Of a stretch of DNA of 64,000 bases, positions 9,459 to 18,189 are shown piece by piece. The notes under the pieces were generated by a model. It was not told the origin of the DNA and searched no databases. It saw only the letters and a list, made by a program, of their open reading frames with translations. This stretch comes from Metalysinibacillus jejuensis. Its GTDB lineage: Bacteria; Bacillota; Bacilli; Bacillales_A; Planococcaceae. The DNA lies in contig NZ_QAFW01000007.1 in the NCBI RefSeq assembly GCF_003057615.1, forward strand, positions 23,408 to 87,407. Reading direction: 5' to 3'. Each line of letters starts with the position of its first letter. The stretch's first letter is position 1. The translations under genes and the position numbers were made by a program.

Positions 9459-10493
9459 ATGAAAGTTGGAATTATTGGAGCTACAGGATACGGTGGTTTA
9501 GAACTTATCCGTTTCTTGCACAATCATAAAGAGATGGCAGAATTACACTTATTTACTTCATCCGAAGAAGGCGTGTCATTCTCACAAAAATTTGGTCACT
9601 TAACACATATTGTTGACCATACTTTGCAAAAAATAGACAATGATGTACTAGCTGAGTTGGATGTTGTATTTACGAGTACACCAGCAGGCGTTGCAAGTAA
9701 ACTTATGCCTTCGTTAATCGGAAAAGGTCCGAAGCTGATTGATTTATCGGGTGACTTCCGGCTGAAGGATAGCGCATTATATGAAAAGTGGTATAACAAA
9801 CCAGCTGCTGACGCTAAAGCGGTAGCGCAAAGTGTTTATGGTTTAACTGAATGGAATGCAACAGCAGTAAAAGACGCTGCATTAATTGCTAACCCTGGTT
9901 GTTACCCAACGGCTACTTTGCTTTCTGTTTTACCATTAATTAAACATAAACTAATCGATCCAAGCTACCTTATTGTAGATGCTAAAAGCGGGATTTCTGG
10001 GGCTGGTAATAAGCCTTCGCAAGGGACGCATTTTAGTGAAGCTAATGAAGGGTTCTCGATATATAAAACGAATGAACATCAGCATATTCCTGAAATTGAA
10101 CAAGCGATTAAAATGTTTGCAGGAGCAGATGCAACGATTACATTTAATACGCATCTCGTACCGATGACACGTGGTATTTTAACGACAGCTTATGCGCCGG
10201 TTATGCCAAATGTTAGCGAACAGCAACTGTATGAGTGTTTACAAGCTACTTATAAAAATCACCCATTTGTACGTGTAGTACAAGATGCAAATGCTATTAG
10301 TACAGGACGCGTGAAAGGTTCAAACTATTGCGACATGTTTGTTAAAGTTGATCCTCGTACAAACCGTGCGACGATTGTAAGCGTAATTGACAATTTAGTA
10401 AAAGGCGCTGCTGGTCAAGCGATTCAAAATATGAATGTGCAATTTGGTTTCAATCAAATGACTGGTTTAGATGTTGTGCCGCTATTTATTTAA
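9459..10493 (+). CDS. argC: N-acetyl-gamma-glutamyl-phosphate reductase
   Basis: 344 residues (B. subtilis ArgC 345). N-terminal NAD(P)-binding motif GIIGATGYGGLELIR and catalytic cysteine in ANPGCYPTATLL, then GISGAG and HLVPMTRGIL. It reduces N-acetylglutamyl-5-phosphate to the semialdehyde. The ATG at 9459 is chosen because AGAGGTG lies six bases upstream; an in-frame GTG three codons earlier overlaps that site. First gene of argCJBD. The cluster is placed between acsA and the pbp/tyrS region, unlike B. subtilis. Confidence 0.96.
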   Translation: MKVGIIGATGYGGLELIRFLHNHKEMAELHLFTSSEEGVSFSQKFGHLTHIVDHTLQKIDNDVLAELDVVFTSTPAGVASKLMPSLIGKGPKLIDLSGDFRLKDSALYEKWYNKPAADAKAVAQSVYGLTEWNATAVKDAALIANPGCYPTATLLSVLPLIKHKLIDPSYLIVDAKSGISGAGNKPSQGTHFSEANEGFSIYKTNEHQHIPEIEQAIKMFAGADATITFNTHLVPMTRGILTTAYAPVMPNVSEQQLYECLQATYKNHPFVRVVQDANAISTGRVKGSNYCDMFVKVDPRTNRATIVSVIDNLVKGAAGQAIQNMNVQFGFNQMTGLDVVPLFI

Positions 10494-10494
10494 C

Positions 10495-10523
10495 TAAGCG
10501 CCTCGCTTTATGCGAGGTGCTTA
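10495..10523 (+). other. Intercistronic hairpin between argC and argJ
   Basis: A 12-bp stem with one G-T pair (10495-10506 with 10512-10523) and a 5-nt loop lies just after the argC stop. No T-run follows, so it is more likely an mRNA-stabilising or processing hairpin than a terminator. Confidence 0.55.
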
Positions 10524-10544
10524 CCTATTCTAGGAGGGAATATT

Positions 10545-11756
10545 ATGATAATGACAAAACTATCAACGAAGAATCTCGTATCACCAAAAGGTTTTAAAGC
10601 GGCAGGCTTACACTGTGGGCTTAAACATAAGAAAAAAGACTTAGCAATGTTAGTAAGTGAAGTGCCTGCCAGTGTAGCGGGTGTATTTACAACGAATGCG
10701 ATTCAAGCAGCACCACTAGGCGTTACAAAAAAGGTAGTATATGAAACAAAACAGATGCAAGCATTAATCGTTAACTCTGGTAATGCGAATGCTTGCACGG
10801 GGAAACAAGGTAAGGTTGATGCAGAAGAAATGCAACAGCTTACTGCTGATAAACTAGCTATTGATGCTAATTTAGTCGGTGTTTTTTCTACAGGTGTCAT
10901 CGGTGAAATTATGAATATGGCGCCTGTACGTCAAGGTGTAGCTAAATTAGATTTACAAGATTCACTCGAGAGTGCTATTGATTTTGCCCAAGCGATTTTA
11001 ACGACTGATACGGTAATGAAAAATACTGCCTATTCTACAATTGTAGATGGAAAGGAAGTAATTATCGCTGGCACAGCTAAAGGTTCTGGTATGATTGAAC
11101 CAAATATGGCAACAATGCTTGGCTTTATTACAACCGATGCAAATATTTCTTCTGAAGTATTGCAACAAACACTCTCTTCATTAACAGATGTAACATTTAA
11201 TGCAATCACAGTAGATGGCGATACATCGACGAATGACTCAGTCGTTATTATGGCAAACGGTTTAGCAGGAAATGAACCTTTAACACCAACACATCCAGAC
11301 TGGGCAAACTTTTATAAAACGCTACAAGTGGTAGCAGAGGATTTAGCTAAAATGATTGCTAAAGATGGAGAAGGTGCCACAAAGCTAATCGAAGTCAATG
11401 TCGTGCAAGCGTTAACGGATGAAGAAGCGCGCAAAGTTGCGAAAACAGTAGTAGGCTCTCCTCTCGTAAAAACAGCTGTCTTTGGTGCAGATGCTAACTG
11501 GGGACGCGTTATCGCTGCTGTAGGTTATAGCGGGGCAAGCGTAGACCCGGATAAGATTGCGATTAAAATTGGTGGTAAGCTTTTAGTAGAAGACGGCGAG
11601 CCAGTGCCATTTTCGGAAGAAGAGCTTATGCAAATTTTAAAACAACATGAAGTGAAAATTGACGTTTCTTTAGGCCAAGGTGAAGGAAGCGGCTTAGCAT
11701 GGGGGTGCGACTTAACTTATGACTACGTTCAAATCAACGCCTCATACCGTTCGTGA
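10545..11756 (+). CDS. argJ: Bifunctional ornithine acetyltransferase / N-acetylglutamate synthase
   Basis: 403 residues. The autocleavage motif MIEPNMATMLGFITTD is intact; the precursor is cut before the second Thr of ATML to give alpha and beta chains, and that Thr becomes the nucleophile. Upstream is KGSGM and downstream AVDGDTSTND-like DGDTSTNDSV. ArgJ recycles the acetyl group from acetylornithine to glutamate, so a separate argA/argE is not needed. The first of two near ATGs is used because AGGAGGG lies six bases before it. Confidence 0.95.
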   Translation: MIMTKLSTKNLVSPKGFKAAGLHCGLKHKKKDLAMLVSEVPASVAGVFTTNAIQAAPLGVTKKVVYETKQMQALIVNSGNANACTGKQGKVDAEEMQQLTADKLAIDANLVGVFSTGVIGEIMNMAPVRQGVAKLDLQDSLESAIDFAQAILTTDTVMKNTAYSTIVDGKEVIIAGTAKGSGMIEPNMATMLGFITTDANISSEVLQQTLSSLTDVTFNAITVDGDTSTNDSVVIMANGLAGNEPLTPTHPDWANFYKTLQVVAEDLAKMIAKDGEGATKLIEVNVVQALTDEEARKVAKTVVGSPLVKTAVFGADANWGRVIAAVGYSGASVDPDKIAIKIGGKLLVEDGEPVPFSEEELMQILKQHEVKIDVSLGQGEGSGLAWGCDLTYDYVQINASYRS

Positions 11757-12489
11757 GCGAATGGTAATTAAGCTAGGGGGAAGTACTCTTGAAGGCTTAA
11801 CAGAGGAATTTTTTAAAAATTTTAAAAAGCTACAACAACAATATGATTTAATTATTACGCATGGTGGTGGACCAGCCATTAATCGTACGCTAGAGGCGCA
11901 AAATATCACTTCTTATACAGTAGAAGGTATTCGTGTGACGAGTGAAGCGGCCATTGATGTTGTGCAATCAACATTAATCGGTATTGTTAACCCGAGTCTT
12001 GTCCATGAACTTACACAAGCAGGTATTACGGCTGTTGGTTTAAATGGCTTTGATAGTCAGCTTTTACTCGCTGATTATTTAGATGAAGCAACATACGGTT
12101 TTGTTGGTGAAGTGAAACAAATTAATACAAACTTACTAGATCGTTTAATTGAAGCAGGTATTGTGCCGGTTATTGCTTGCGTAGCAACAACGACAGAAGG
12201 TCAAGCGCTTAATATTAATGGTGATACAGTAGCGAGTGAAGTCGCCTTAGCTGTTAATGCTAAAAGCTTACTGTTAGTAACGGATGTTGACGGTATTCGT
12301 ATTCAAGAACAATACCAAGATGAGGTAACACCACAGATGATTAATGCATGGATTGCATCTGAAGATATTTACGGAGGAATGATACCGAAAGTGCAAGGCG
12401 CACTAACTTGCTTACAAGCAGGCATTCCGACTGTACAAATTGTAGGTGCAGCTTTAACTGGCACCATTATTAAAAGTGAGGGAAAATAA
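11719..12489 (+). CDS. argB: Acetylglutamate kinase
   Basis: 256 residues from ATG 11719. Amino-acid-kinase fold with VIKLGGSTLE, THGGGPAINR, ALNINGDTVASE and LLLVTDVDGI, plus GGMIPKVQGAL. It phosphorylates N-acetylglutamate. The start is uncertain. ATG 11719 overlaps argJ by 38 bases and has GGGGGTG 11 bases upstream; ATG 11761 gives a start right at MVIKLGGS, four bases after the argJ stop, but has no clear ribosome binding site. The latter would give 242 residues, nearer the compact Bacillus form. Either way argJ and argB are tightly coupled. Confidence 0.93.
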   Translation: MTTFKSTPHTVRERMVIKLGGSTLEGLTEEFFKNFKKLQQQYDLIITHGGGPAINRTLEAQNITSYTVEGIRVTSEAAIDVVQSTLIGIVNPSLVHELTQAGITAVGLNGFDSQLLLADYLDEATYGFVGEVKQINTNLLDRLIEAGIVPVIACVATTTEGQALNINGDTVASEVALAVNAKSLLLVTDVDGIRIQEQYQDEVTPQMINAWIASEDIYGGMIPKVQGALTCLQAGIPTVQIVGAALTGTIIKSEGK

Positions 12490-13611
12490 ATGACAGTATT
12501 ATTTAATAACTACGGTCGTCGCCCCGTACATCTCGTAAAAGGGCAAGGGACAGAAGTGTGGGATGATACAGGGAAACGTTATTTAGATTTTACAAGCGGT
12601 ATTGCAGTACTAACGCTAGGACATGCTAATCCATTGCTCGTAAAAGCATTGCAACAACAAAGTGAGAAGCTTTGGCATGTGTCTAATTTATTTGCAAGCC
12701 CAGAACAAGAAAAATTAGGTGCTTCGCTAGTTAAAGATACACATCTTGCACATGCACTATTTTGTAATAGCGGTGCTGAAGCAAATGAAGCGGCAATTAA
12801 GCTTGCACGAAAGCATTCTGGTAAACATCATATTATTACATTTGAAAAGTCGTTCCACGGTCGTACGTATGCAACAATGGCGGCAACAGGGCAAGATAAA
12901 GTAAAACAAGGTTTTGGCCCACTTGTAGATAAATTTACGACGATTCCATTTAACGACGTTGCAGCCTTAAAGCAAGCGGCAGATGACACAGTCGGAGCCA
13001 TTATGTTAGAAGTTATTCAAGGTGAAGGCGGCGTTAACGTAGCGACAGAAGAATTTATTGCTGCAATCAATGAAGTGAGTAAAGAACATGGTATTTTAGT
13101 TATTGTTGACGAAGTGCAAACAGGGATTGCGCGTACAGGTAAGCGCTATGCGTTTGAATATACTGCACTAAAGCCCGATATTGTCTCTTTAGCAAAAGGA
13201 TTAGGTGGCGGTTTCCCAATTGGCGCTATTTTAGCTAAAGCAGAGATGTATGATACGTTAGGTCCTGGTTCACACGGTACAACATTTGGTGGTAATCCAC
13301 TCGCTGTAGCAGTAGCTCAAACTGTTATTGATACGGTGTTTACTGAAACGTTTTTACAAAGTGTAGCTGAGTTATCCGCGTATGCTAAGCAACAAATTAC
13401 AGAAAAATTATCACAGTTTACAGTAGTAGGTGAAGGGTTATTGCTAGGGCTTGTCTGCCCAAATGGTGATGCGGCAGCCTATGTGGCAAAAGCAGAGCAA
13501 CAAGGGCTATTAGTTGTCCAAGCGGGTCCAGGTGTCATTCGCTTAGTGCCACCACTTACAGTAACAAAAGAAGAAATTGACGAAGCGATTGCTATTCTTC
13601 AAACACTCTAA
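12490..13611 (+). CDS. argD: Acetylornithine aminotransferase
   Basis: 373 residues. Class III PLP aminotransferase with FCNSGAEANEAAIKLARK, IMLEVIQGEGGVN, VDEVQTGIARTGK and the PLP lysine in SLAKGLGGGFPIGA. It makes N2-acetylornithine from the semialdehyde. The ATG follows the argB stop with no gap; AGGGAAAA provides the ribosome binding site. Last gene of the cluster: no carAB, argF or argGH follow, so the citrulline and arginine steps must be encoded elsewhere. Confidence 0.95.
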   Translation: MTVLFNNYGRRPVHLVKGQGTEVWDDTGKRYLDFTSGIAVLTLGHANPLLVKALQQQSEKLWHVSNLFASPEQEKLGASLVKDTHLAHALFCNSGAEANEAAIKLARKHSGKHHIITFEKSFHGRTYATMAATGQDKVKQGFGPLVDKFTTIPFNDVAALKQAADDTVGAIMLEVIQGEGGVNVATEEFIAAINEVSKEHGILVIVDEVQTGIARTGKRYAFEYTALKPDIVSLAKGLGGGFPIGAILAKAEMYDTLGPGSHGTTFGGNPLAVAVAQTVIDTVFTETFLQSVAELSAYAKQQITEKLSQFTVVGEGLLLGLVCPNGDAAAYVAKAEQQGLLVVQAGPGVIRLVPPLTVTKEEIDEAIAILQTL

Positions 13612-13685
13612 AAAATAAAACCACCTTGTTGGGTGCTGCACCCCAAAAGTTAGAGTAAAAACTAACTTTTTGGGGTGATTTTTTT

Positions 13686-14213
13686 ATGGCTAAATATAGT
13701 GAAGAATTTAAATGGAGCGTTGTGCAAGAGTATTTAGAAGGTTCATTAGGAATGAAATTAGTTTCGAAAAAATACGGACTTTCTGATCATTCTATAGTCA
13801 GACGTTGGGTACGTGCTTACAAAGCGTTTGGACGTAAAGGATTAGCTGTTAAGAAAAAGAAGACGATTTATTCTGTTCAATTCAAAGTGGATGTATTACA
13901 CTTTATGAAACAAACAGGTGCTTCTTATCAAGAGACGGCGATTCAATTTAAGCTGAATAACCCGAGTGTAATTGCCAATTGGAACAGTAAATTTCTTAAA
14001 GAAGGGATAGAGGGCCTGCAAGAAAAAGCAAAGGGGCGCCCATCTATGTCTAAAAAAACAAAAACAACATCAATAAAAAAAGAAAAAGAAATGTCACGTG
14101 AGGAGCAATTGGAGCGTGAAAATGAACTACTTCGATTGGAGGTCGCCTATTTAAAAAAGTTGAAAGCTTTTCGAGAGAACCCGGATACCTTCCTCGAAAA
14201 GCACAAGCAGTGA
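13686..14213 (+). CDS. IS3-family transposase OrfA (helix-turn-helix and leucine zipper)
   Basis: 175 residues. Two helix-turn-helix units (YSEEFKWSVVQEYLEGSLG...GLSDHSIVRRWV and a second around 58-100) bind the IS ends. A leucine zipper (EEQLERENELLRLEVAYLKK, ~138-157) serves oligomerisation. The last codons contain the A AAA AAG slippery site, and the stop TGA (14211-14213) overlaps orfB. The usual IS3 scheme gives free OrfA plus an OrfAB fusion. Confidence 0.92.
   Translation: MAKYSEEFKWSVVQEYLEGSLGMKLVSKKYGLSDHSIVRRWVRAYKAFGRKGLAVKKKKTIYSVQFKVDVLHFMKQTGASYQETAIQFKLNNPSVIANWNSKFLKEGIEGLQEKAKGRPSMSKKTKTTSIKKEKEMSREEQLERENELLRLEVAYLKKLKAFRENPDTFLEKHKQ
14153..14202 (+). promoter_or_regulatory. 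Programmed -1 frameshift site of the IS3 element
   Basis: The heptamer A AAA AAG (14153-14159) is in the zero frame of orfA. Six bases later a perfect 10-bp stem (14166-14175 with 14193-14202) begins. A -1 shift enters the orfB frame with no stop before the orfB body. Slippery site, spacer and stem are the standard elements for making the OrfAB transposase. Confidence 0.85.
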
Positions 14214-15076
14214 TTGCCTTTGAACTCAAAGGAGAAGGATTCCGATTAAAAGATGTATTGAAGCGTGTCGATTTACCAGAAGCAACGTATCATTATCACA
14301 TGAAACAAATGGCGAAAGCAGATCCAGATCAAGCTTTGAAAACGTTGATAATAGAGCTGTTTGAGGAACATGAAAGTCGTTATGGCTATCGTCGAATTCA
14401 CTCACAGCTAAAGGCGAAAGGTTATACGATTAATCACAAGAAAGTGCAAAGAATTATGCGGGATTTGAATTTGAAATGCGAGAAATTTGGACGTAAATCA
14501 CGTTATAAATCTTATAAAGGCACTGTTGGAAAAATCGCAAAAAACCGATTAAACCGACGTTTCTATACGCCATACGCCCTTCAAAAACTAGTGACTGACG
14601 TAACTGAATTTAAATGTACAAATGGTGAGAAACTTTATTTGAGTCCCCTAATGGATTTATATAATGGAGAAATTATCGGTTTCAGTATGTCCAAGAGGCC
14701 GACGCTTGAATTCGTCATGAAATCACTGGAACAAGCGCTACCAATCATTCAAGAACGAGCTGAATATCGTACAACAATTCACTCAGATCAAGGCTGGCAT
14801 TATCAACATAAATCATGGGTCAAAACCTTAAAGCAGAACAAGATTTTCCAAAGCATGTCTCGTAAAGCAACGTGTGCAGACAATGCCGCAATGGAGAACT
14901 TCTTTGGCTTATTAAAACAGGAAATGTATTACGGGGAAGAATTAGTCTCCTACGAAGTGTTACAAAAGAGAATTGAGCAATATATCGATTACTACAACAA
15001 TGATCGAATTAAACAAAAACTGGCCGGCATGAGCCTGATAAAATATCGGACACATGCCAGCCAATTAGCTGCATAA
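14210..15076 (+). CDS. IS3-family transposase OrfB (DDE integrase domain)
   Basis: 288 residues from GTG 14210, which overlaps the orfA stop; most functional protein should arise as OrfAB by -1 frameshift at 14153-14159. An HTH_21-like region (HESRYGYRRIHSQL, ~58-71) precedes the rve catalytic core with TDVTEF (first Asp), HSDQGWHY (second Asp) and DNAAMENFFGLLKQE (Glu). The C-terminal YYNNDRIKQKLAGMSLIKYR is typical of IS150. All catalytic residues are present. Confidence 0.93.
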   Translation: MIAFELKGEGFRLKDVLKRVDLPEATYHYHMKQMAKADPDQALKTLIIELFEEHESRYGYRRIHSQLKAKGYTINHKKVQRIMRDLNLKCEKFGRKSRYKSYKGTVGKIAKNRLNRRFYTPYALQKLVTDVTEFKCTNGEKLYLSPLMDLYNGEIIGFSMSKRPTLEFVMKSLEQALPIIQERAEYRTTIHSDQGWHYQHKSWVKTLKQNKIFQSMSRKATCADNAAMENFFGLLKQEMYYGEELVSYEVLQKRIEQYIDYYNNDRIKQKLAGMSLIKYRTHASQLAA

Positions 15077-15157
15077 TAAAAACTCTAACTTTAAGGGGTC
15101 ACTACCTTGAGGGTATCACAAGGTGGTTTTATTTCACTATAGGTGACATAGAACTAT

Positions 15158-15199
15158 AAAAATGGTAGATCGCATCGTTTTGCGATCTACCATTTTTTT
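15158..15199. terminator. Bidirectional terminator at the 3' end of the class A PBP gene
   Basis: A stem of at least 15 bp (ATGGTAGATCGC.../...GCGATCTACCAT) with A-rich and T-rich flanks. It ends at the stop codon of the minus-strand PBP gene and also backs up the damaged argD terminator. Confidence 0.9.
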
Positions 15200-18080
15200 A
15201 TGATTCAGCCGGTGGTGTAGACTCCGCTGGCTTTTCTGGTTCAGTTTTTGGTGGGGTAGTTTCCTCTGGTTTTTCTGGTTCAGTTGGCTCTGTCGTTGGT
15301 GGTTGTTCTTCCTTATTTTCTTCTTCTACTTCCTCTTTTGGCTCTGGTATTGAAGTAGCTGTATTAGAAGCACCTGAAGACATACCTTCAATGTTAACCG
15401 CGACAACGATGTATGAACCACCTGCCCCAACTGTCATACTGTATGGTCCGGACTCAGGAATAGATGCAATTAATGATTGACCACCGCCAGATACATTATA
15501 GACGCGGTAACCTACCACATCATTTGAACTTGAACGTGACCAACTGAGCGTACTACCGTTCATAGAGACGGAAGGCGGTGCAGGTGCAAAGCCGTTAACT
15601 GGGAAACTCACGGCTGCTCCACCGCTTGCGAGCGTAGAGCCTTTTGGCACTAGACGACTCGGGTCTCCACCTAAAGGTCCGAGCATACGTTTTACGAACG
15701 CTGGATTTAAGCCACCACCGCTTTTTTTAATAAATTCAGCAGGGGTATTCGGTAGCGCTGTATAGTACTTACCATTAATCATCACAACAGAGGCACTAGC
15801 CATACTGTCATCTGTCTTAGAAGGTAAGAACACTTTAGCGTTAAATAAATCAGATCTTACTAAGCCAGCTTGGGCACAGGCATTTGATGGTGCCATGCCT
15901 GACATGCCACAAAACGAAGCATATACGACATTTTGTGGTTTAACAAAGCCATCCTTTGGTGCTGCCCAATCAGGGTGTGTATCGTATACACCGTTCATTA
16001 AACGTGCCCATAATAAATTAATACGTTTGCTTGGCTCCATATACGTATTATTGAAAGTATAAAGAGAACGAGGTTGGTCATAACCCATCCAAACGCCTAA
16101 AGTTACAGTAGGGTTATATCCAACAAACCATACGTCTTTATATTCCTCAGAAGTACCTGTCTTGCCTGAGAATTGATAACCAAATTTTAAGTTTTGCTTA
16201 GCGCTTAGTCCTGTACCGTTGTTAAATACATCACGCATCATATCTGTCATGATATATGCTGTTTCAGGGCTAAATACAGGTGTTCCTGCTGACTCATGTT
16301 GATAAACAATGTTACCAGTAGGGTCTTCGATTTTTTCAATGATATACGACTCCACGTATTGGCCACCATTTGCAAAAGTAGCAAATGCATTGGTATTTTC
16401 CTCAATCGTCGTACCGTATTGTAAGCCACCGATACCTGTTGCTAAGTTCTCTCTATCTTCAGCGGTGATTTTAGAGAAGCCCATTTTTTCTAAAAACGAT
16501 GCAGGGCGTTGGTCTAAAATACTGTAATACAAACGTAAAGCTGATAAGTTTAATGATTGTGCTAACGCTTCACGCGCTGGTACTAAACCAGCTTCATAGC
16601 TCGATGTATAGTTGCCTGGTTGGTAGCCACGTAAATTGAATTTAACATCGACAAGTGGGCTACCTGCACCGATTTTACCGTATTCAATTGCAGGACCGTA
16701 TACGAGTAGCGGTTTCATCGTAGAGCCGTTTGAGCGGTAGGCTTGTGTAGCGTGATTTAACTCTTCAATTTCAAAGTCACGACCACCTACGAAGCTTAAA
16801 ATACGGCCCGTTTTATTTTCGATAAGTATGCTACCTGTTTGCACGGGTTGCTGAATTTCGACATCTTCACCGGACTGTGGGTCCTTAACGACTTGTGTAT
16901 AAGTTTGGCCATAGTATTGATAGTCTTTAGCAATCTTTTGCATTGCATCGTACATATCCTTTTTGACAGTCGAATGGATACGGTAGCCTTTTGAACGAAT
17001 TTCACGATCAGCGAGCATTAAATATTTATCTCGTAAATTTTCTTCTTCTTTTAAGCGCGCAGGGTCTATTTGGTCTTGCTCAGCTAATAAATTAGCAACT
17101 ACTTCTTTGGCACGTCGCTCAATTTCGTAAGTTAACCACGGATAAACATCTTCAGGACGCTGTGTTGGCTTAGTGAAGTCTTGCGTAATATCATAAGCCA
17201 TTGCTTTTTTATGTTCTTCTTTAGTAATATAGCCTGTTTCTAGCATACGGTTTAATACCGTCTTCATGCGCGCTAAGCCGTCTGCTAAATAATCTTCACT
17301 TTTTACCGTACCTAAATTAGTAAAAGGCGTATACGTGAACGGGTTTTGCGGAATACCAGATAAGAACGCAGCTTGTTCTAGTGTTAGGTCAGCAGCACTG
17401 ACGCCAAATACACCTTGAGCCGCTGTTTCGATTCCGGCGATATTACGGCCAGAAGCGTTACGTCCATAAGGAATGACGTTTAAATAAGCTTCTAAAATTT
17501 CTTCTTTTGTCATAAAGTGTTCAAGTCGCATAGCTAGTAAGATTTCCTTCGCCTTACGCTCATACGATACTTCATTCGTTAAAATTTGGTTTTTAACGAG
17601 TTGCTGTGTTAATGTTGAGCCACCAGTTTGGTTAGCAGAGTTTAATACGTCTTGTAGCACGCCACGTATTAAAGCTTTAGGTACAATCCCCTCGTGTTCT
17701 CTAAAATACTCATCCTCTGTAGCAAGTACAGCATTGACAACGAAAGGTGATACTTTATCAATCGAAGTTTCGCGGCGGTCTAAATCGGTACGAATATTGC
17801 CGATATAGATGTTATCTGCGAAGTACATTTCACTCGTTTCTTCATAATTGAAGACAAGATCGCGCATCTCTTTTTCCGTACGGAGTGGCTCTTTACTTAC
17901 AAGGGATGCAAAATAGCCAGCGCCTACAGAAAATGCAAACACGCCACCTAATATTGCCATAACGAGTAATAATAAAGCGAGATTCCAAGTAATTGCACTT
18001 GAAATACGAACTTTAGCCATCCATGGTTTTTCAAAAAGTTGTTCGATGCGATTGTTGACTTTAGCAATCCAATCTTTCAC
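15198..18080 (-). CDS. Class A penicillin-binding protein (glycosyltransferase-transpeptidase)
   Basis: 960 residues. A short cytoplasmic N-terminus and one membrane helix (~33-60) are followed by a GT51 glycosyltransferase (catalytic Glu122 in ATEDEYFREHEG, GGSTLTQQLVKN ~153-164, RKAKEILLAMRLE) and a transpeptidase with S453-TMK, SLN (509-511) and KTG (640-642). A fibronectin-III-like domain follows (~815-895, GSTLSWSRSSSNDVVGYRVY), then a Pro/Glu/Thr-rich tail of about 50 residues. It polymerises and cross-links peptidoglycan outside the membrane. The start is GTG with AGGAGG eight bases upstream; a nearer ATG hits a stop at once. A TATAAT-like -10 lies on the minus strand near 18110. PonA/PBP1-type; the exact orthologue is unclear. 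Confidence 0.9.
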   Translation of the reverse strand: MKDWIAKVNNRIEQLFEKPWMAKVRISSAITWNLALLLLVMAILGGVFAFSVGAGYFASLVSKEPLRTEKEMRDLVFNYEETSEMYFADNIYIGNIRTDLDRRETSIDKVSPFVVNAVLATEDEYFREHEGIVPKALIRGVLQDVLNSANQTGGSTLTQQLVKNQILTNEVSYERKAKEILLAMRLEHFMTKEEILEAYLNVIPYGRNASGRNIAGIETAAQGVFGVSAADLTLEQAAFLSGIPQNPFTYTPFTNLGTVKSEDYLADGLARMKTVLNRMLETGYITKEEHKKAMAYDITQDFTKPTQRPEDVYPWLTYEIERRAKEVVANLLAEQDQIDPARLKEEENLRDKYLMLADREIRSKGYRIHSTVKKDMYDAMQKIAKDYQYYGQTYTQVVKDPQSGEDVEIQQPVQTGSILIENKTGRILSFVGGRDFEIEELNHATQAYRSNGSTMKPLLVYGPAIEYGKIGAGSPLVDVKFNLRGYQPGNYTSSYEAGLVPAREALAQSLNLSALRLYYSILDQRPASFLEKMGFSKITAEDRENLATGIGGLQYGTTIEENTNAFATFANGGQYVESYIIEKIEDPTGNIVYQHESAGTPVFSPETAYIMTDMMRDVFNNGTGLSAKQNLKFGYQFSGKTGTSEEYKDVWFVGYNPTVTLGVWMGYDQPRSLYTFNNTYMEPSKRINLLWARLMNGVYDTHPDWAAPKDGFVKPQNVVYASFCGMSGMAPSNACAQAGLVRSDLFNAKVFLPSKTDDSMASASVVMINGKYYTALPNTPAEFIKKSGGGLNPAFVKRMLGPLGGDPSRLVPKGSTLASGGAAVSFPVNGFAPAPPSVSMNGSTLSWSRSSSNDVVGYRVYNVSGGGQSLIASIPESGPYSMTVGAGGSYIVVAVNIEGMSSGASNTATSIPEPKEEVEEENKEEQPPTTEPTEPEKPEETTPPKTEPEKPAESTPPAES

Positions 18081-18142
18081 TTCATCGACCTCCTATAAAT
18101 CTTGTCCATTATAGCATAATAAAATATTTACGAATATATTTA

Positions 18143-18170
18143 TTGACAATGAAATAAAAAACGGTAAAAT
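18143..18170 (+). promoter_or_regulatory. Probable sigma-A promoter of the tyrS T-box transcript
   Basis: Perfect TTGACA (18143-18148) and TAAAAT (18165-18170) with a 16-base spacer, upstream of the T-box leader. Confidence 0.7.
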
Positions 18171-18189
18171 AGCTAGTATAGTTTTATAA

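Larger units (their letters stand above)
13629..15103 (+). mobile_element. IS3-family (IS150-like) insertion sequence, apparently intact
   Basis: The element carries orfA and orfB. Near the ends are imperfect inverted repeats: TGCACCCCAAAAGTTAGAGT (13638-13657 region) on the left and the complement of TGACCCCTTAAAGTTAGAGT (15079-15100 region) on the right, 16 of 20 aligned bases equal. ACCTTG at 13623-13628 and 15104-15109 flanks it and is the candidate target duplication. The exact ends are uncertain by several bases; GGG at 13631-13633 and 15111-15113 is an alternative duplication. No internal stop or deletion is seen, so it could still be active. Confidence 0.85.
13613..15134 (+). terminator. 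argD terminator split by an IS3 element
   Basis: The arms 13613-13629 and 15118-15134 are a perfect 17-nt inverted repeat of the form A-rich/CCACCTTGT...ACAAGGTGG/T-rich, as in a rho-independent terminator. The two arms are now separated by about 1.5 kb of IS sequence. Without the insert they would fold into a terminator directly after argD. A smaller remnant hairpin (ACCTTG...CAAGGT, 15104-15123) survives on the right side before the T-rich tail. Confidence 0.75.

Noticed and set aside
15227..15350. Pro/Glu/Thr repeats at the C-terminus of the PBP as a DNA repeat array
   Set aside because: The DNA units are irregular and explained by coding for a low-complexity tail. There is no CRISPR-like spacing.
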